DNA of 8,052 bases from Lachnospiraceae bacterium UBA7109 (GTDB lineage: Bacteria > Bacillota > Clostridia > Lachnospirales > Lachnospiraceae), in NCBI GenBank assembly GCA_002492335.1, contig DKYD01000073.1:1-8052 (forward strand). The letters are read 5' to 3'. The position numbers were made by a program, and so were the translations under genes. Of the stretch, positions 1 to 6,196 are shown piece by piece. The notes under the pieces are model-generated. The model had not been told where the DNA came from. It ran no database searches and was given only the letters and a program-made list of their open reading frames with translations. Within the stretch, counting starts at the first letter, position 1. Each line of letters begins with the position of its first letter.

Positions 1-367
1 AAGAATCCGTAATGCAAATACTGCTAAACATGATACAGTAGATGTGCCTTCATCCAAGATGAAACTTGCGATCGCAAACATTCTGTTAGATGAAGGATAT
101 ATCGAGAAATATGATCTTGTAGAAGATGGTGTATTCAAAACCATTCATATCACACTGAAATACGGTGCTGATAAAAATGAGAAGGTTATCACAGGACTGA
201 AGAGAATTTCAAAACCAGGTCTTCGTGTGTATGCAAACAGTGCAGATGTTCCGAAGGTATTCGGAGGACTTGGCACAGCAATTATCTCTACAAACCAGGG
301 CGTAATTACTGATAAAGAAGCAAGAAAACTTGGCGTAGGCGGCGAGGTATTGTGCTTTATCTGGTAA
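1..367 (+). CDS. rpsH: 30S ribosomal protein S8, 5'-truncated by the window edge
   Basis: S8 binds the central domain of 16S rRNA and helps assemble the 30S platform. The reading frame is open from base 2 and gives 121 residues, starting [20 protein letters not shown]. Full-length S8 is about 130-133 residues, so only about a dozen N-terminal residues lie outside the window. An in-frame GTG at 44 is not the start, because S8-type sequence continues upstream of it. The C-terminus carries the S8 hallmark [19 protein letters not shown]. In E. coli S8 represses its own operon by binding mRNA near rplE, but no such site is visible here. A 77-nt gap separates it from rplF, longer than most gaps in this cluster; I see only a weak possible stem there (390-395 with 409-414). 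Confidence 0.97.
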   Translation, partial: RIRNANTAKHDTVDVPSSKMKLAIANILLDEGYIEKYDLVEDGVFKTIHITLKYGADKNEKVITGLKRISKPGLRVYANSADVPKVFGGLGTAIISTNQGVITDKEARKLGVGGEVLCFIW

Positions 368-444
368 TGGAAAGCGCACAGTAACTGAAAACAGAGCAGG
401 CAAAAGTATCTGTTCCGAAAATTTAAGTTAAGGAGGATTAGGCA

Positions 445-987
445 ATGTCACGTATAGGAAGACTGCCGGTTGCAATTCCTGCAGGAGTAACTGTAGAAGT
501 TGCAGAGAACAATAAGGTGACTGTAAAAGGTCCAAAAGGAACTCTTGTAAAAGAACTTCCTACTGAGATGGAAATCAAAGTAGAAGGTGCAGAAGTTGTT
601 GTAACAAGACCAAACGACTTAAAGAAAATGAAATCATTACATGGTCTTACAAGAACTCTGATTAACAATATGGTTGTTGGCGTATCTAATGGATATGAGA
701 AAACTCTTGAAGTAAACGGTGTTGGATACAGAGCAGCAAAATCAGGAAACAAATTAACACTGAATCTTGGATATTCGCATCCGGTTGAGATGATCGATCC
801 GGAAGGAATTGAGGCTGTTGTAGAAGGACAGAACAAGATTATTGTTAAAGGTATCGACAAAGAAAAAGTAGGCCAGTACGCAGCTGAAATCAGAGATAAG
901 AGAAGACCGGAGCCATATAAGGGCAAAGGTATTAAGTATGCTGATGAAGTAATCAGACGTAAAGTTGGTAAGACAGGTAAGAAATAA
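445..987 (+). CDS. rplF: 50S ribosomal protein L6
   Basis: L6 is a two-domain 23S rRNA-binding protein near the sarcin-ricin loop and the factor-binding site of the large subunit. The 180-residue product has the usual bacterial length. It begins [15 protein letters not shown] and has the family's duplicated beta-rich fold (about residues 1-80 and 82-175). The L6 signature [11 protein letters not shown] is at residues 155-165, followed by a basic tail ending GKTGKK. An AGGAGG at 431-436 lies 8 nt before the ATG and fixes the start. The next gene, rplR, begins 17 nt downstream, as in a standard spc operon. Nothing in the protein is unusual. Confidence 0.98.
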   Translation: MSRIGRLPVAIPAGVTVEVAENNKVTVKGPKGTLVKELPTEMEIKVEGAEVVVTRPNDLKKMKSLHGLTRTLINNMVVGVSNGYEKTLEVNGVGYRAAKSGNKLTLNLGYSHPVEMIDPEGIEAVVEGQNKIIVKGIDKEKVGQYAAEIRDKRRPEPYKGKGIKYADEVIRRKVGKTGKK

Positions 988-1004
988 GAAAGGAGAGTGT
1001 AAAA

Positions 1005-1373
1005 ATGGTTAGCAAAAAATCAAGAAGTGTTGTTCGTGTTAATAAACACAGAAAGTTACGTAACCGTTTGAGCGGTACAGCTGAATGCCCGCGTTTGGCT
1101 GTGTTCAGAAGTAATAATCATATGTATGCTCAGATCATTGACGATGTAGCCCAGAATACACTGGTTTCCGCTTCTACTCTTCAGAAAGATGTGAAAGCAA
1201 ACCTGGAAAAAACAAATAACGTTGAAGCAGCAGCATATTTAGGAAAAGTAATTGCTGAGAAAGCAATTGAAAAAGGTATTAAAGATGTTGTCTTTGACAG
1301 AGGCGGATTTATATATCAGGGTAAGATTCAGGCATTAGCAGACGCAGCAAGAGAAGCTGGGTTGAATTTCTAG
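1005..1373 (+). CDS. rplR: 50S ribosomal protein L18
   Basis: L18 binds 5S rRNA and helps attach it to the large subunit in the central protuberance. The 122-residue product has the expected basic, disordered N-terminus ([20 protein letters not shown]). The core motif [19 protein letters not shown] is at residues 28-46. Near the C-terminus [19 protein letters not shown] (97-115) leads into the typical ending REAGLNF. The ATG at 1005 is preceded by AAGGAG (990-995). The stop codon TAG overlaps the start of the AGGAGGAGG binding site of rpsE, so termination here and initiation on rpsE happen within about 15 nt. Confidence 0.98.
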   Translation: MVSKKSRSVVRVNKHRKLRNRLSGTAECPRLAVFRSNNHMYAQIIDDVAQNTLVSASTLQKDVKANLEKTNNVEAAAYLGKVIAEKAIEKGIKDVVFDRGGFIYQGKIQALADAAREAGLNF

Positions 1374-1387
1374 GAGGAGGAGCACAC

Positions 1388-1897
1388 ATGAAACAGGAAC
1401 GTATTGATGCTAGTCAGTTAGAATTAAATGAAAAAGTAGTATCAATTAAGCGTGTAACCAAAGTTGTTAAGGGTGGCCGTAACATGAGATTCACAGCTTT
1501 AGTAGTTGTTGGTGACGGAAACGGTCATGTTGGTGCAGGCTTAGGAAAAGCTACTGAAATTCCGGAAGCAATCCGTAAAGGAAAAGAGGATGCGGCAAAA
1601 AACCTCATCACTGTAGCTTTGGATGAAAATGAGAGTATTACACATGATTTTATCGGTAAATTCGGAGGCGCTTCTGTATTACTTAAGAAGGCTCCGGAAG
1701 GTACAGGAGTAATCGCCGGAGGTCCGGCGCGTGCTGTAATCGAGATGGCAGGAATCAAGAATATCCGTACAAAATCTCTTGGTTCTAACAATAAGCAGAA
1801 TGTAGTTCTCGCTACGATCGATGGATTACGTCAGGTTAAAACTCCGGAGGAAGTTGCTAAGCTTCGCGGTAAATCTGTTGAGGAAATTATTGGTTAA
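1388..1897 (+). CDS. rpsE: 30S ribosomal protein S5
   Basis: S5 is a 30S protein near the mRNA entry channel; together with S3 and S4 it contributes to decoding accuracy and mRNA unwinding. The 169-residue protein shows the N-terminal double-stranded-RNA-binding-like domain (about residues 14-77) with the motif [20 protein letters not shown]. The C-terminal domain carries [20 protein letters not shown] (104-123) and KSLGSNN (129-135). AGGAGGAGG at 1372-1380 gives a strong binding site 7 nt before the ATG. The gene ends in a tandem stop (TAATAA, 1895-1900), directly followed by a perfect inverted repeat in the rpsE-rpmD gap. Confidence 0.98.
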   Translation: MKQERIDASQLELNEKVVSIKRVTKVVKGGRNMRFTALVVVGDGNGHVGAGLGKATEIPEAIRKGKEDAAKNLITVALDENESITHDFIGKFGGASVLLKKAPEGTGVIAGGPARAVIEMAGIKNIRTKSLGSNNKQNVVLATIDGLRQVKTPEEVAKLRGKSVEEIIG

Positions 1898-1900
1898 TAA

Positions 1901-1919
1901 AATAGAGCGTGGCTCTATT
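1901..1919 (+). repeat. Perfect 8-bp hairpin between rpsE and rpmD
   Basis: AATAGAGC (1901-1908) is perfectly complementary to GCTCTATT (1912-1919) across a 3-nt GTG loop. The structure begins right after the tandem rpsE stop codons and ends 4 nt before the rpmD binding site AGGAGG (1924-1929). No U-tract follows, so it does not look like an intrinsic terminator. It may be an RNA-processing or stability element, or it may tune rpmD translation. That role is inference; the complementarity is seen directly. Confidence 0.6.
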
Positions 1920-1939
1920 GCATAGGAGGTAGATGTAGA

Positions 1940-2119
1940 ATGGCAAACTTAAAAGTTACATTAGTGAAATCTACAATTGGTGCTGTACCAAAGCATAAGA
2001 GAACTGTGGAAGCTTTAGGACTGAAAAAGTTGAACAAGACAGTTGAACTGCCGGATAACGCAGCAACAAGAGGTATGATTAAACAGGTTGAATACCTGGT
2101 AAAAGTAGAAGAAGCGTAA
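1940..2119 (+). CDS. rpmD: 50S ribosomal protein L30
   Basis: L30 is a small 23S rRNA-binding protein of the large subunit. The frame encodes 59 residues, the normal bacterial size: MANLKVTLVKSTIGAVPKHK at the N-terminus, then RTVEALGLKKLNKTVELPDN, and a C-terminus ending KVEEA. The pattern 'KSTIG...HKRTVEALGLKKLNKTV' is the L30 hallmark. The ATG at 1940 follows AGGAGG at 1924-1929 with a 10-nt spacer that includes an out-of-frame ATG at 1933. rpmD sits between rpsE and rplO in the standard spc order. It is absent from some bacterial lineages but intact here. Confidence 0.97.
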   Translation: MANLKVTLVKSTIGAVPKHKRTVEALGLKKLNKTVELPDNAATRGMIKQVEYLVKVEEA

Positions 2120-2148
2120 TTATATAATTGAGATAAGGAGGTGTCACA

Positions 2149-2589
2149 ATGGATTTATCAAACTTAAGACCCGCTGACGGAGCAAAACAGAGTGATAATT
2201 TCAGAAGAGGACGTGGACACGGTTCCGGAAACGGTAAGACAGCCGGTAAGGGACATAAGGGCCAGAAGGCTCGTTCCGGCGGCACAAGACCAGGTTTCGA
2301 AGGTGGTCAGATGCCGTTATACAGAAGAATACCGAAGAGAGGTTTTACAAACAGAAATTCCAAGACAATTGTTGGAATCAATGTAAGCGCTCTTGAAGTA
2401 TTTGATAACGATGCAGTTGTTTCTGTAGAAACATTAATTGAACAGGGGATTGTTAAGAATCCAAGAGATGGAGTTAAGATTCTCGGAAACGGTGAGCTTA
2501 CGAAGAAACTTACTGTCCAGGCAAATGCATTCAGTGCAGGAGCAGCAGCTAAGATTGAGGCGTTAGGTGGAAAAGCAGAGGTGATTTAA
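2149..2589 (+). CDS. rplO: 50S ribosomal protein L15
   Basis: L15 is a late-assembling large-subunit protein whose extended N-terminus threads through 23S rRNA. The 146-residue product has the expected glycine- and lysine-rich N-terminal arm (about residues 20-53, including [20 protein letters not shown]). The globular C-terminal domain contains [20 protein letters not shown] (110-129) and ends GGKAEVI. AAGGAGGTG (2135-2143) is a near-perfect match to the 16S 3' end and sits 5 nt from the ATG. The last base of its TAA is the first base of the secY ATG, so the two are very probably translationally coupled. Confidence 0.98.
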   Translation: MDLSNLRPADGAKQSDNFRRGRGHGSGNGKTAGKGHKGQKARSGGTRPGFEGGQMPLYRRIPKRGFTNRNSKTIVGINVSALEVFDNDAVVSVETLIEQGIVKNPRDGVKILGNGELTKKLTVQANAFSAGAAAKIEALGGKAEVI

Positions 2590-3911
2590 TGTTAGAGACA
2601 TTCCGAAGAGCATTTCAAATAAAAGATATTCGCAGAAGACTCGGATATACGTTTTTGATGTTAATTGTAATCAGGCTTGGTTCACAGCTTCCGACGCCAG
2701 GAGTAAATGCAAGTTATATTCAGGAGTTTTTTGCACAGAATACGGGGGAAGCGTTTAATTTATTTAACGCTTTCACCGGTGGTTCTTTTGAGCAGATGTC
2801 AATCTTTGCTCTGAGTATTACACCATACATCACATCTTCCATTATTATGCAGCTTCTTACAATTGCAATTCCGAAGCTTGAGGAAATGCAGAAGGAAGGC
2901 GCAGAAGGAAGAAAGAAAATTGCTGCAATTACCCGTTATCTTACGGTTGGACTTGCTCTTATAGAATCTACAGCTATGGCTGTTGGATTTGGAAGACAGG
3001 GGTTCCTTGTAAAATATAACTTTGTAAATGCTGCAATTGTAGTTCTTACTTTCACAGCAGGTTCTGCATTCCTGATGTGGATTGGTGAAAGAATTACAGA
3101 AAAAGGTGTTGGAAATGGTATTTCTATCGTGCTGGTAATTAATATTATCTCACGTGTGCCAAGTGATATGGCAACTCTTTTCAGCCAGTTCGTAACAGTA
3201 GAAGGCAAGAATAATGCATCTCGTTTACTGGCAGCTCTGATTATTATTGCTATTATTTTAGCACTTGTTGTACTTGTTGTGATTCTTCAGGGTGGAGAAA
3301 GACGGATTGCCGTACAATATTCTCAGAAAGTTGTTGGAAGAAAGACACTTGGGGGACAGTCAAGCAATATTCCGTTGAAGGTAAATACTGCGGGAGTTAT
3401 CCCAATTATCTTCGCATCCTCATTGATGCAGTTCCCGGTTGTTATAGCGGGATTTCTTGGAAAGGGAAACGGGACAGGTATTGGCAGTGAAATTTTAAGA
3501 GGTATGAGCCAGAGCAACTGGTGTAATCCTCAGAACATCAAGTACTCATGGGGACTTGTTGTATATATTATTCTTACGGTGTTTTTTGCATATTTCTATA
3601 CGTCCATTACATTTAATCCGTTGGAAATTGCAAATAACATGAAAAAGAGCGGTGGGTTTATCCCGGGTATCCGTCCTGGAAAACCAACAGTTGAGTATCT
3701 GACAAAGATATTGAATTATGTTATCTTTATCGGTGCATGTGGTCTCGTTATTATTCAATTCTTCCCAATCTTCTTTAATGGAGTATTTGGTGCAAGAGTA
3801 TCCTTTGGAGGCACATCACTGATCATTATCGTCAGTGTAATATTAGAGACTATGAAGCAGATCGAGTCACAGATGCTCGTGCGCAATTATAAAGGATTTT
3901 TAAACAGTTAA
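2589..3911 (+). CDS. secY: Protein translocase channel subunit SecY
   Basis: SecY forms the membrane channel that, with SecE/SecG and the SecA motor, moves unfolded proteins across or into the cytoplasmic membrane. The 440-residue protein is of normal length and has about ten hydrophobic segments, roughly at residues 19-35, 72-90, 113-135, 148-168, 174-196, 212-233, 266-290, 320-341, 373-395 and 405-422. The plug region lies near NLFNAFTGGSFEQMSIFALS (57-76). The cytosolic C4 loop has QGGERRIAVQYSQK (234-247). The C5 loop has FNPLEIANNMKKSGGFIPGI (342-361) followed by RPG, and Arg362 matches the conserved arginine needed for SecA-driven transport in E. coli. The binding site GAGGTGA (2578-2584) lies inside the rplO end, and the start overlaps its stop by one base. 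Confidence 0.98.
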   Translation: MLETFRRAFQIKDIRRRLGYTFLMLIVIRLGSQLPTPGVNASYIQEFFAQNTGEAFNLFNAFTGGSFEQMSIFALSITPYITSSIIMQLLTIAIPKLEEMQKEGAEGRKKIAAITRYLTVGLALIESTAMAVGFGRQGFLVKYNFVNAAIVVLTFTAGSAFLMWIGERITEKGVGNGISIVLVINIISRVPSDMATLFSQFVTVEGKNNASRLLAALIIIAIILALVVLVVILQGGERRIAVQYSQKVVGRKTLGGQSSNIPLKVNTAGVIPIIFASSLMQFPVVIAGFLGKGNGTGIGSEILRGMSQSNWCNPQNIKYSWGLVVYIILTVFFAYFYTSITFNPLEIANNMKKSGGFIPGIRPGKPTVEYLTKILNYVIFIGACGLVIIQFFPIFFNGVFGARVSFGGTSLIIIVSVILETMKQIESQMLVRNYKGFLNS

Positions 3912-3925
3912 GCAAGGACATTTGA

Positions 3926-3952
3926 AACTCGCGGAAATATTTTCCGCGGGTT
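3926..3952 (+). repeat. Strong 12-bp hairpin between secY and adk
   Basis: AACTCGCGGAAA (3926-3937) pairs with TTTCCGCGGGTT (3941-3952) across a 3-nt TAT loop. All twelve pairs form, one of them G-U (3929 with 3949). It lies 14 nt after the secY stop and ends 10 nt before the adk binding site AAAGGAGG (3963-3970). The sequence after it (AAAATGTTATAAAGG) is not a U-tract, so a standard intrinsic terminator is unlikely. It could be an attenuator-like pause, an RNase processing site, or a barrier separating secY from adk mRNA stability. The stem is seen; the role is inferred. Confidence 0.65.
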
Positions 3953-3979
3953 AAAATGTTATAAAGGAGGAATACCCTT

Positions 3980-4624
3980 ATGAAAATAATTATGTTAGGC
4001 GCTCCGGGAGCAGGAAAAGGAACGCAGGCAAAAAAAATTGCCGCAAAATATAATATCCCTCATATTTCAACCGGAGATATATTCAGGGCAAATATTAAAA
4101 ACGGAACAGAGTTGGGTAAAAAAGCGAAAACTTATATGGATCAGGGGCTTCTTGTGCCGGACGAACTGGTGGTAGACCTGGTAGTTGACCGTGTAAATCA
4201 GGAAGACTGTAAAGACGGATATGTGCTGGATGGCTTCCCGAGAACGATTCCGCAGGCAGAAGCGCTTGATAAAGCTTTGGGAGATATGGGACAGAAGATG
4301 GATTATGCAATTGATGTGAACGTCCCGGATGAAAATATCGTACGCCGTATGTCCGGCCGTCGTGCCTGTGTGGGATGTGGAGCTACATATCATCTTGTAT
4401 ATGCACCGACGAAAGAAGAAGGAATCTGCGATGTGTGCGGAAAAGAGCTTATTTTAAGAGATGATGACAAACCGGAAACAGTACAGAAACGTCTGAATGT
4501 GTATCATGAGCAGACACAGCCGTTAATTGATTATTATGCAAAAGCCGGAATTTTAAGAGAAGTAGACGGAACAATTGATATCGAAGACGTATTCAAGGCT
4601 GTTACCGATATTTTGGGAGCGTAA
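3980..4624 (+). CDS. adk: Adenylate kinase, zinc-lid type
   Basis: Adenylate kinase catalyses ATP + AMP = 2 ADP in the cytoplasm. The 214-residue protein starts with [20 protein letters not shown], with the P-loop GAPGAGKGT at residues 7-15. HISTGDIFR (28-36) and DGFPRT (84-89) are the AMP-binding and core motifs. The long-form LID domain (about 122-160) has four cysteines, Cys130-x2-Cys133 and Cys150-x2-Cys153, which form the structural zinc site common in Gram-positive adenylate kinases. [13 protein letters not shown] (160-172) follows. AAAGGAGG at 3963-3970 supports the ATG. The gene is the first of an adk-map-KOW block inserted between secY and infA, a common Firmicutes arrangement, and map starts only 5 nt after its stop. 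Confidence 0.98.
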   Translation: MKIIMLGAPGAGKGTQAKKIAAKYNIPHISTGDIFRANIKNGTELGKKAKTYMDQGLLVPDELVVDLVVDRVNQEDCKDGYVLDGFPRTIPQAEALDKALGDMGQKMDYAIDVNVPDENIVRRMSGRRACVGCGATYHLVYAPTKEEGICDVCGKELILRDDDKPETVQKRLNVYHEQTQPLIDYYAKAGILREVDGTIDIEDVFKAVTDILGA

Positions 4625-4629
4625 TTCCG

Positions 4630-5397
4630 ATGGCAATTACTATCAAATCAGCAAGAGAAATTGAACTAATGACAGAGGCGGGGCGTATTCTTGAGACTGT
4701 TCACAATGAGTTAAAGAAAGCGCTGCGCCCCGGAATGAGTACTTTAGAGATAGATAGGCTGGGAGAAGAGATGATCAGAAGCTATAACTGTATTCCTTCT
4801 TTTCTGGACTATAATGGATACCCGGCCTCTATATGTGTATCAGTAAATGAAGAAGTTGTGCATGGAATACCAAATCCTGAGCGGATTATAAAAGAAGGGG
4901 ACATTGTAAGCCTTGACGCAGGAGTAATTTATAAAGGATATCATTCGGACGCGGCAAGAACATATGGAGTTGGAGAAATCAGCCCGGACGCGGATGAACT
5001 TATAAAGGTGACGCGCGAATGTTTCTTTGAAGGTATAAAGTATGCAAAAGAAGGCAACCATTTATTTGACATATCAAGGGCAATCGGGAAATATGCCGAA
5101 GAACGGGGTTATGGTGTTGTGCGCGATCTGTGCGGACATGGGATCGGAATGAATCTTCATGAAGCGCCGGAAATTCCGAATTTTGAAATGCAGAGAAAAG
5201 GCGTGAAACTGAAAGCCGGGATGACACTTGCAATTGAGCCGATGATTAATATCGGGGGCTGGGAAGTGGAGTGGCTTTCTGACGACTGGACCGTAGTGAC
5301 GAGAGACAGATCGTTGTCTGCACATTATGAGAATACTGTTCTTATCACGGAAGGGGAACCCAGGCTTCTCACACTTACATCCCGGGAGGTGGATTGA
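4630..5397 (+). CDS. map: Methionine aminopeptidase, type I
   Basis: MetAP removes the initiator methionine from nascent proteins with a small second residue, working as a dinuclear metal enzyme at the ribosome exit. The 255-residue product has the usual size for type I enzymes without an N-terminal extension. The five metal ligands are visible: Asp96 (SLDAG), Asp107 (HSDAARTY), His170 (CGHGIG), Glu203 (AIEPM) and Glu234 (HYENT). The substrate-side histidines His78 (VVHGIP) and His177 (LHEAP) are also present. The start lies 5 nt after adk with only GGGAG (4615-4619, inside adk) as a binding site, so coupling to adk is likely. Codon choice includes more GCG, CGC and GGG than the ribosomal genes around it, consistent with lower expression. 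Confidence 0.98.
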   Translation: MAITIKSAREIELMTEAGRILETVHNELKKALRPGMSTLEIDRLGEEMIRSYNCIPSFLDYNGYPASICVSVNEEVVHGIPNPERIIKEGDIVSLDAGVIYKGYHSDAARTYGVGEISPDADELIKVTRECFFEGIKYAKEGNHLFDISRAIGKYAEERGYGVVRDLCGHGIGMNLHEAPEIPNFEMQRKGVKLKAGMTLAIEPMINIGGWEVEWLSDDWTVVTRDRSLSAHYENTVLITEGEPRLLTLTSREVD

Positions 5398-5648
5398 TGG
5401 ACAGGTTTCAAAAAGGAATGCTCGCACGTTCGAAATGCGGGCATGATGCCGGAAAGGTTTATGTCATAATTCAGGTTGATGAAGCATATGTATATTTAGT
5501 GGACGGCAGAATTAGAACTTTAGATAAACCCAAGAAGAAAAAGAAGAAACATGTACAGATAATCTGTAATCAGCATGATGTTACGGACGCCACAGATGTG
5601 AGCATCAAGCGTCTGCTTAAAGAATGGAGCAAGGAAGAAGAGAAATAG
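5397..5648 (+). CDS. Small KOW-domain RNA-binding protein (L14e-like)
   Basis: The 83-residue product resembles the small KOW-type, L14e-like proteins found between map and infA in many Firmicutes; I recall ybzG of Bacillus subtilis as the counterpart in that position. Its precise role is not established to my knowledge. RNA or ribosome binding is inferred from the fold and the neighbours. The KOW-like part is at about residues 5-45 (QKGMLARSKCGHDAGKVYVI, then VYLVDGRIRTLDKPK). Six consecutive lysines (46-51) follow, and the C-terminus is charged (KRLLKEWSKEEEK). I chose the ATG at 5397, which overlaps the map TGA by one base. GGGAGGTGG (5384-5392) is well placed for it, whereas a TTG three bases earlier is too close to that site. 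Confidence 0.85.
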   Translation: MDRFQKGMLARSKCGHDAGKVYVIIQVDEAYVYLVDGRIRTLDKPKKKKKKHVQIICNQHDVTDATDVSIKRLLKEWSKEEEK

Positions 5649-5660
5649 GAGGAAATATAT

Positions 5661-5879
5661 ATGTCAAAAGCTGACGTAATAGAAATTGAAGGAACTGTAG
5701 TAGAAAAATTACCGAACGCAATGTTTCAGGTAGAACTTGAGAATGGACATCAGGTACTTGCACATATCAGTGGAAAACTTAGAATGAATTACATCAAAAT
5801 TTTGCCGGGCGATAAAGTGACGTTAGAATTATCCCCGTATGATCTTTCAAAAGGAAGAATCATCTGGAGAGATAAATAA
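5661..5879 (+). CDS. infA: Translation initiation factor IF-1
   Basis: IF-1 binds the A site of the 30S subunit during initiation and cooperates with IF-2 and IF-3. The 72-residue product is the canonical length and is a single S1/OB-fold domain. It begins [20 protein letters not shown], followed by [19 protein letters not shown], and ends with [15 protein letters not shown], all typical of IF-1. The binding site AGGAGGAA (5647-5654) overlaps the stop codon of the KOW gene, so the two are tightly linked. A promoter lies directly after its TAA, making infA probably the last gene served only by upstream promoters. Confidence 0.98.
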   Translation: MSKADVIEIEGTVVEKLPNAMFQVELENGHQVLAHISGKLRMNYIKILPGDKVTLELSPYDLSKGRIIWRDK

Positions 5880-5888
5880 AAAAATATG

Positions 5889-5918
5889 TTGACTTTCATT
5901 GACAGTGGGTGCTATAAT
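5889..5918 (+). promoter_or_regulatory. Sigma-A-type promoter upstream of rpmJ
   Basis: TTGACT (5889-5894) and TATAAT (5913-5918) are separated by 18 nt. The -10 is preceded by TGC (5910-5912), giving an extended -10. Transcription would start near 5925, about 115 nt before rpmJ. A second -35-like TTGACA (5899-5904) is 15 nt from TATAAG (5920-5925) and may be an alternative. The site lies 9 nt after the infA stop in otherwise non-coding DNA, so it probably gives the rpmJ-rpsM-rpsK-rpsD-rpoA block its own transcription. This is a motif-based call without experimental support. Confidence 0.8.
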
Positions 5919-5924
5919 ATATAA

Positions 5925-6039
5925 GCGCGTTTCCGGGCATTTTTATATGCTTTTCGCAGAAAACCGCGGCAGAACAGAGCGAAAACGGAACAGTTGCGCA
6001 AGGAACATGGCAGAGCAATGGATGAAAGGAGGATCCCCT
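5925..6039 (+). promoter_or_regulatory. Foldable 5' leader of rpmJ
   Basis: This is the predicted untranslated leader between the promoter and the rpmJ ATG. An outer stem can form from GCGC (5925-5928) with GCGC (5996-5999), and from TTCCG (5931-5935) with CGGAA (5986-5990). It would enclose two adjacent hairpins: GCAT/ATGC (5937-5940 with 5947-5950) and TTTTC/GAAAA (5951-5955 with 5959-5963). The rpmJ binding site AAAGGAGG (6025-6032) lies outside the fold. Individual stems are short, so the whole fold is tentative. It could be a ribosomal-protein leader or simply a 5' stabiliser. Confidence 0.4.
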
Positions 6040-6153
6040 ATGAAGGTTAGATCATCAGTAAAACCAATTTGCGAAAAATGCAAAGTAATTAAGAGAAAAG
6101 GAAGCGTTCGCATTATTTGCGAAAATCCAAAGCATAAACAACGTCAGGGCTAG
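6040..6153 (+). CDS. rpmJ: 50S ribosomal protein L36, zinc-binding form
   Basis: L36 is the smallest large-subunit protein and stabilises 23S rRNA near the GTPase centre. The frame encodes 37 residues, the canonical length, starting [20 protein letters not shown]. It keeps the zinc ribbon Cys11-x2-Cys14 ... Cys27-x4-His32, so it is the zinc-containing form rather than the cysteine-free paralogue some bacteria use under zinc shortage. The ATG at 6040 is 7 nt after GGAGG (6028-6032). Two in-frame upstream ATGs (6007, 6022) would add residues foreign to L36, and the second overlaps the binding site. It is first in the block driven by the promoter after infA, and a 314-nt gap follows it. Confidence 0.97.
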   Translation: MKVRSSVKPICEKCKVIKRKGSVRIICENPKHKQRQG

Positions 6154-6196
6154 AATATACAGCGGTTTTAAAAAAGTTTATGCAGATTAATTTAGG

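Noticed and set aside
390..414. Possible stem AACAGA/TCTGTT in the rpsH-rplF gap
   Set aside because: Six mostly A-T pairs with a 13-nt loop; a chance match of this kind is common in a 77-nt gap.
438..926. 162-codon open frame on the - strand opposite rplF
   Set aside because: It lies almost wholly across the rplF coding region, has no binding site or recognisable protein features, and looks like a codon-bias shadow of a certain gene.
3922..3957. Possible adk promoter (TTGAAA at 3922 and TAAAAT at 3952)
   Set aside because: The spacing is 24 nt, too long for sigma-A, and the region is better explained by the 12-bp hairpin.
5899..6039. In-frame upstream extension of rpmJ beginning at TTG 5899
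   Set aside because: It would run through the -10 promoter element and start before the predicted transcription start. L36 is reliably 37 residues starting [11 protein letters not shown], with a good binding site before 6040.
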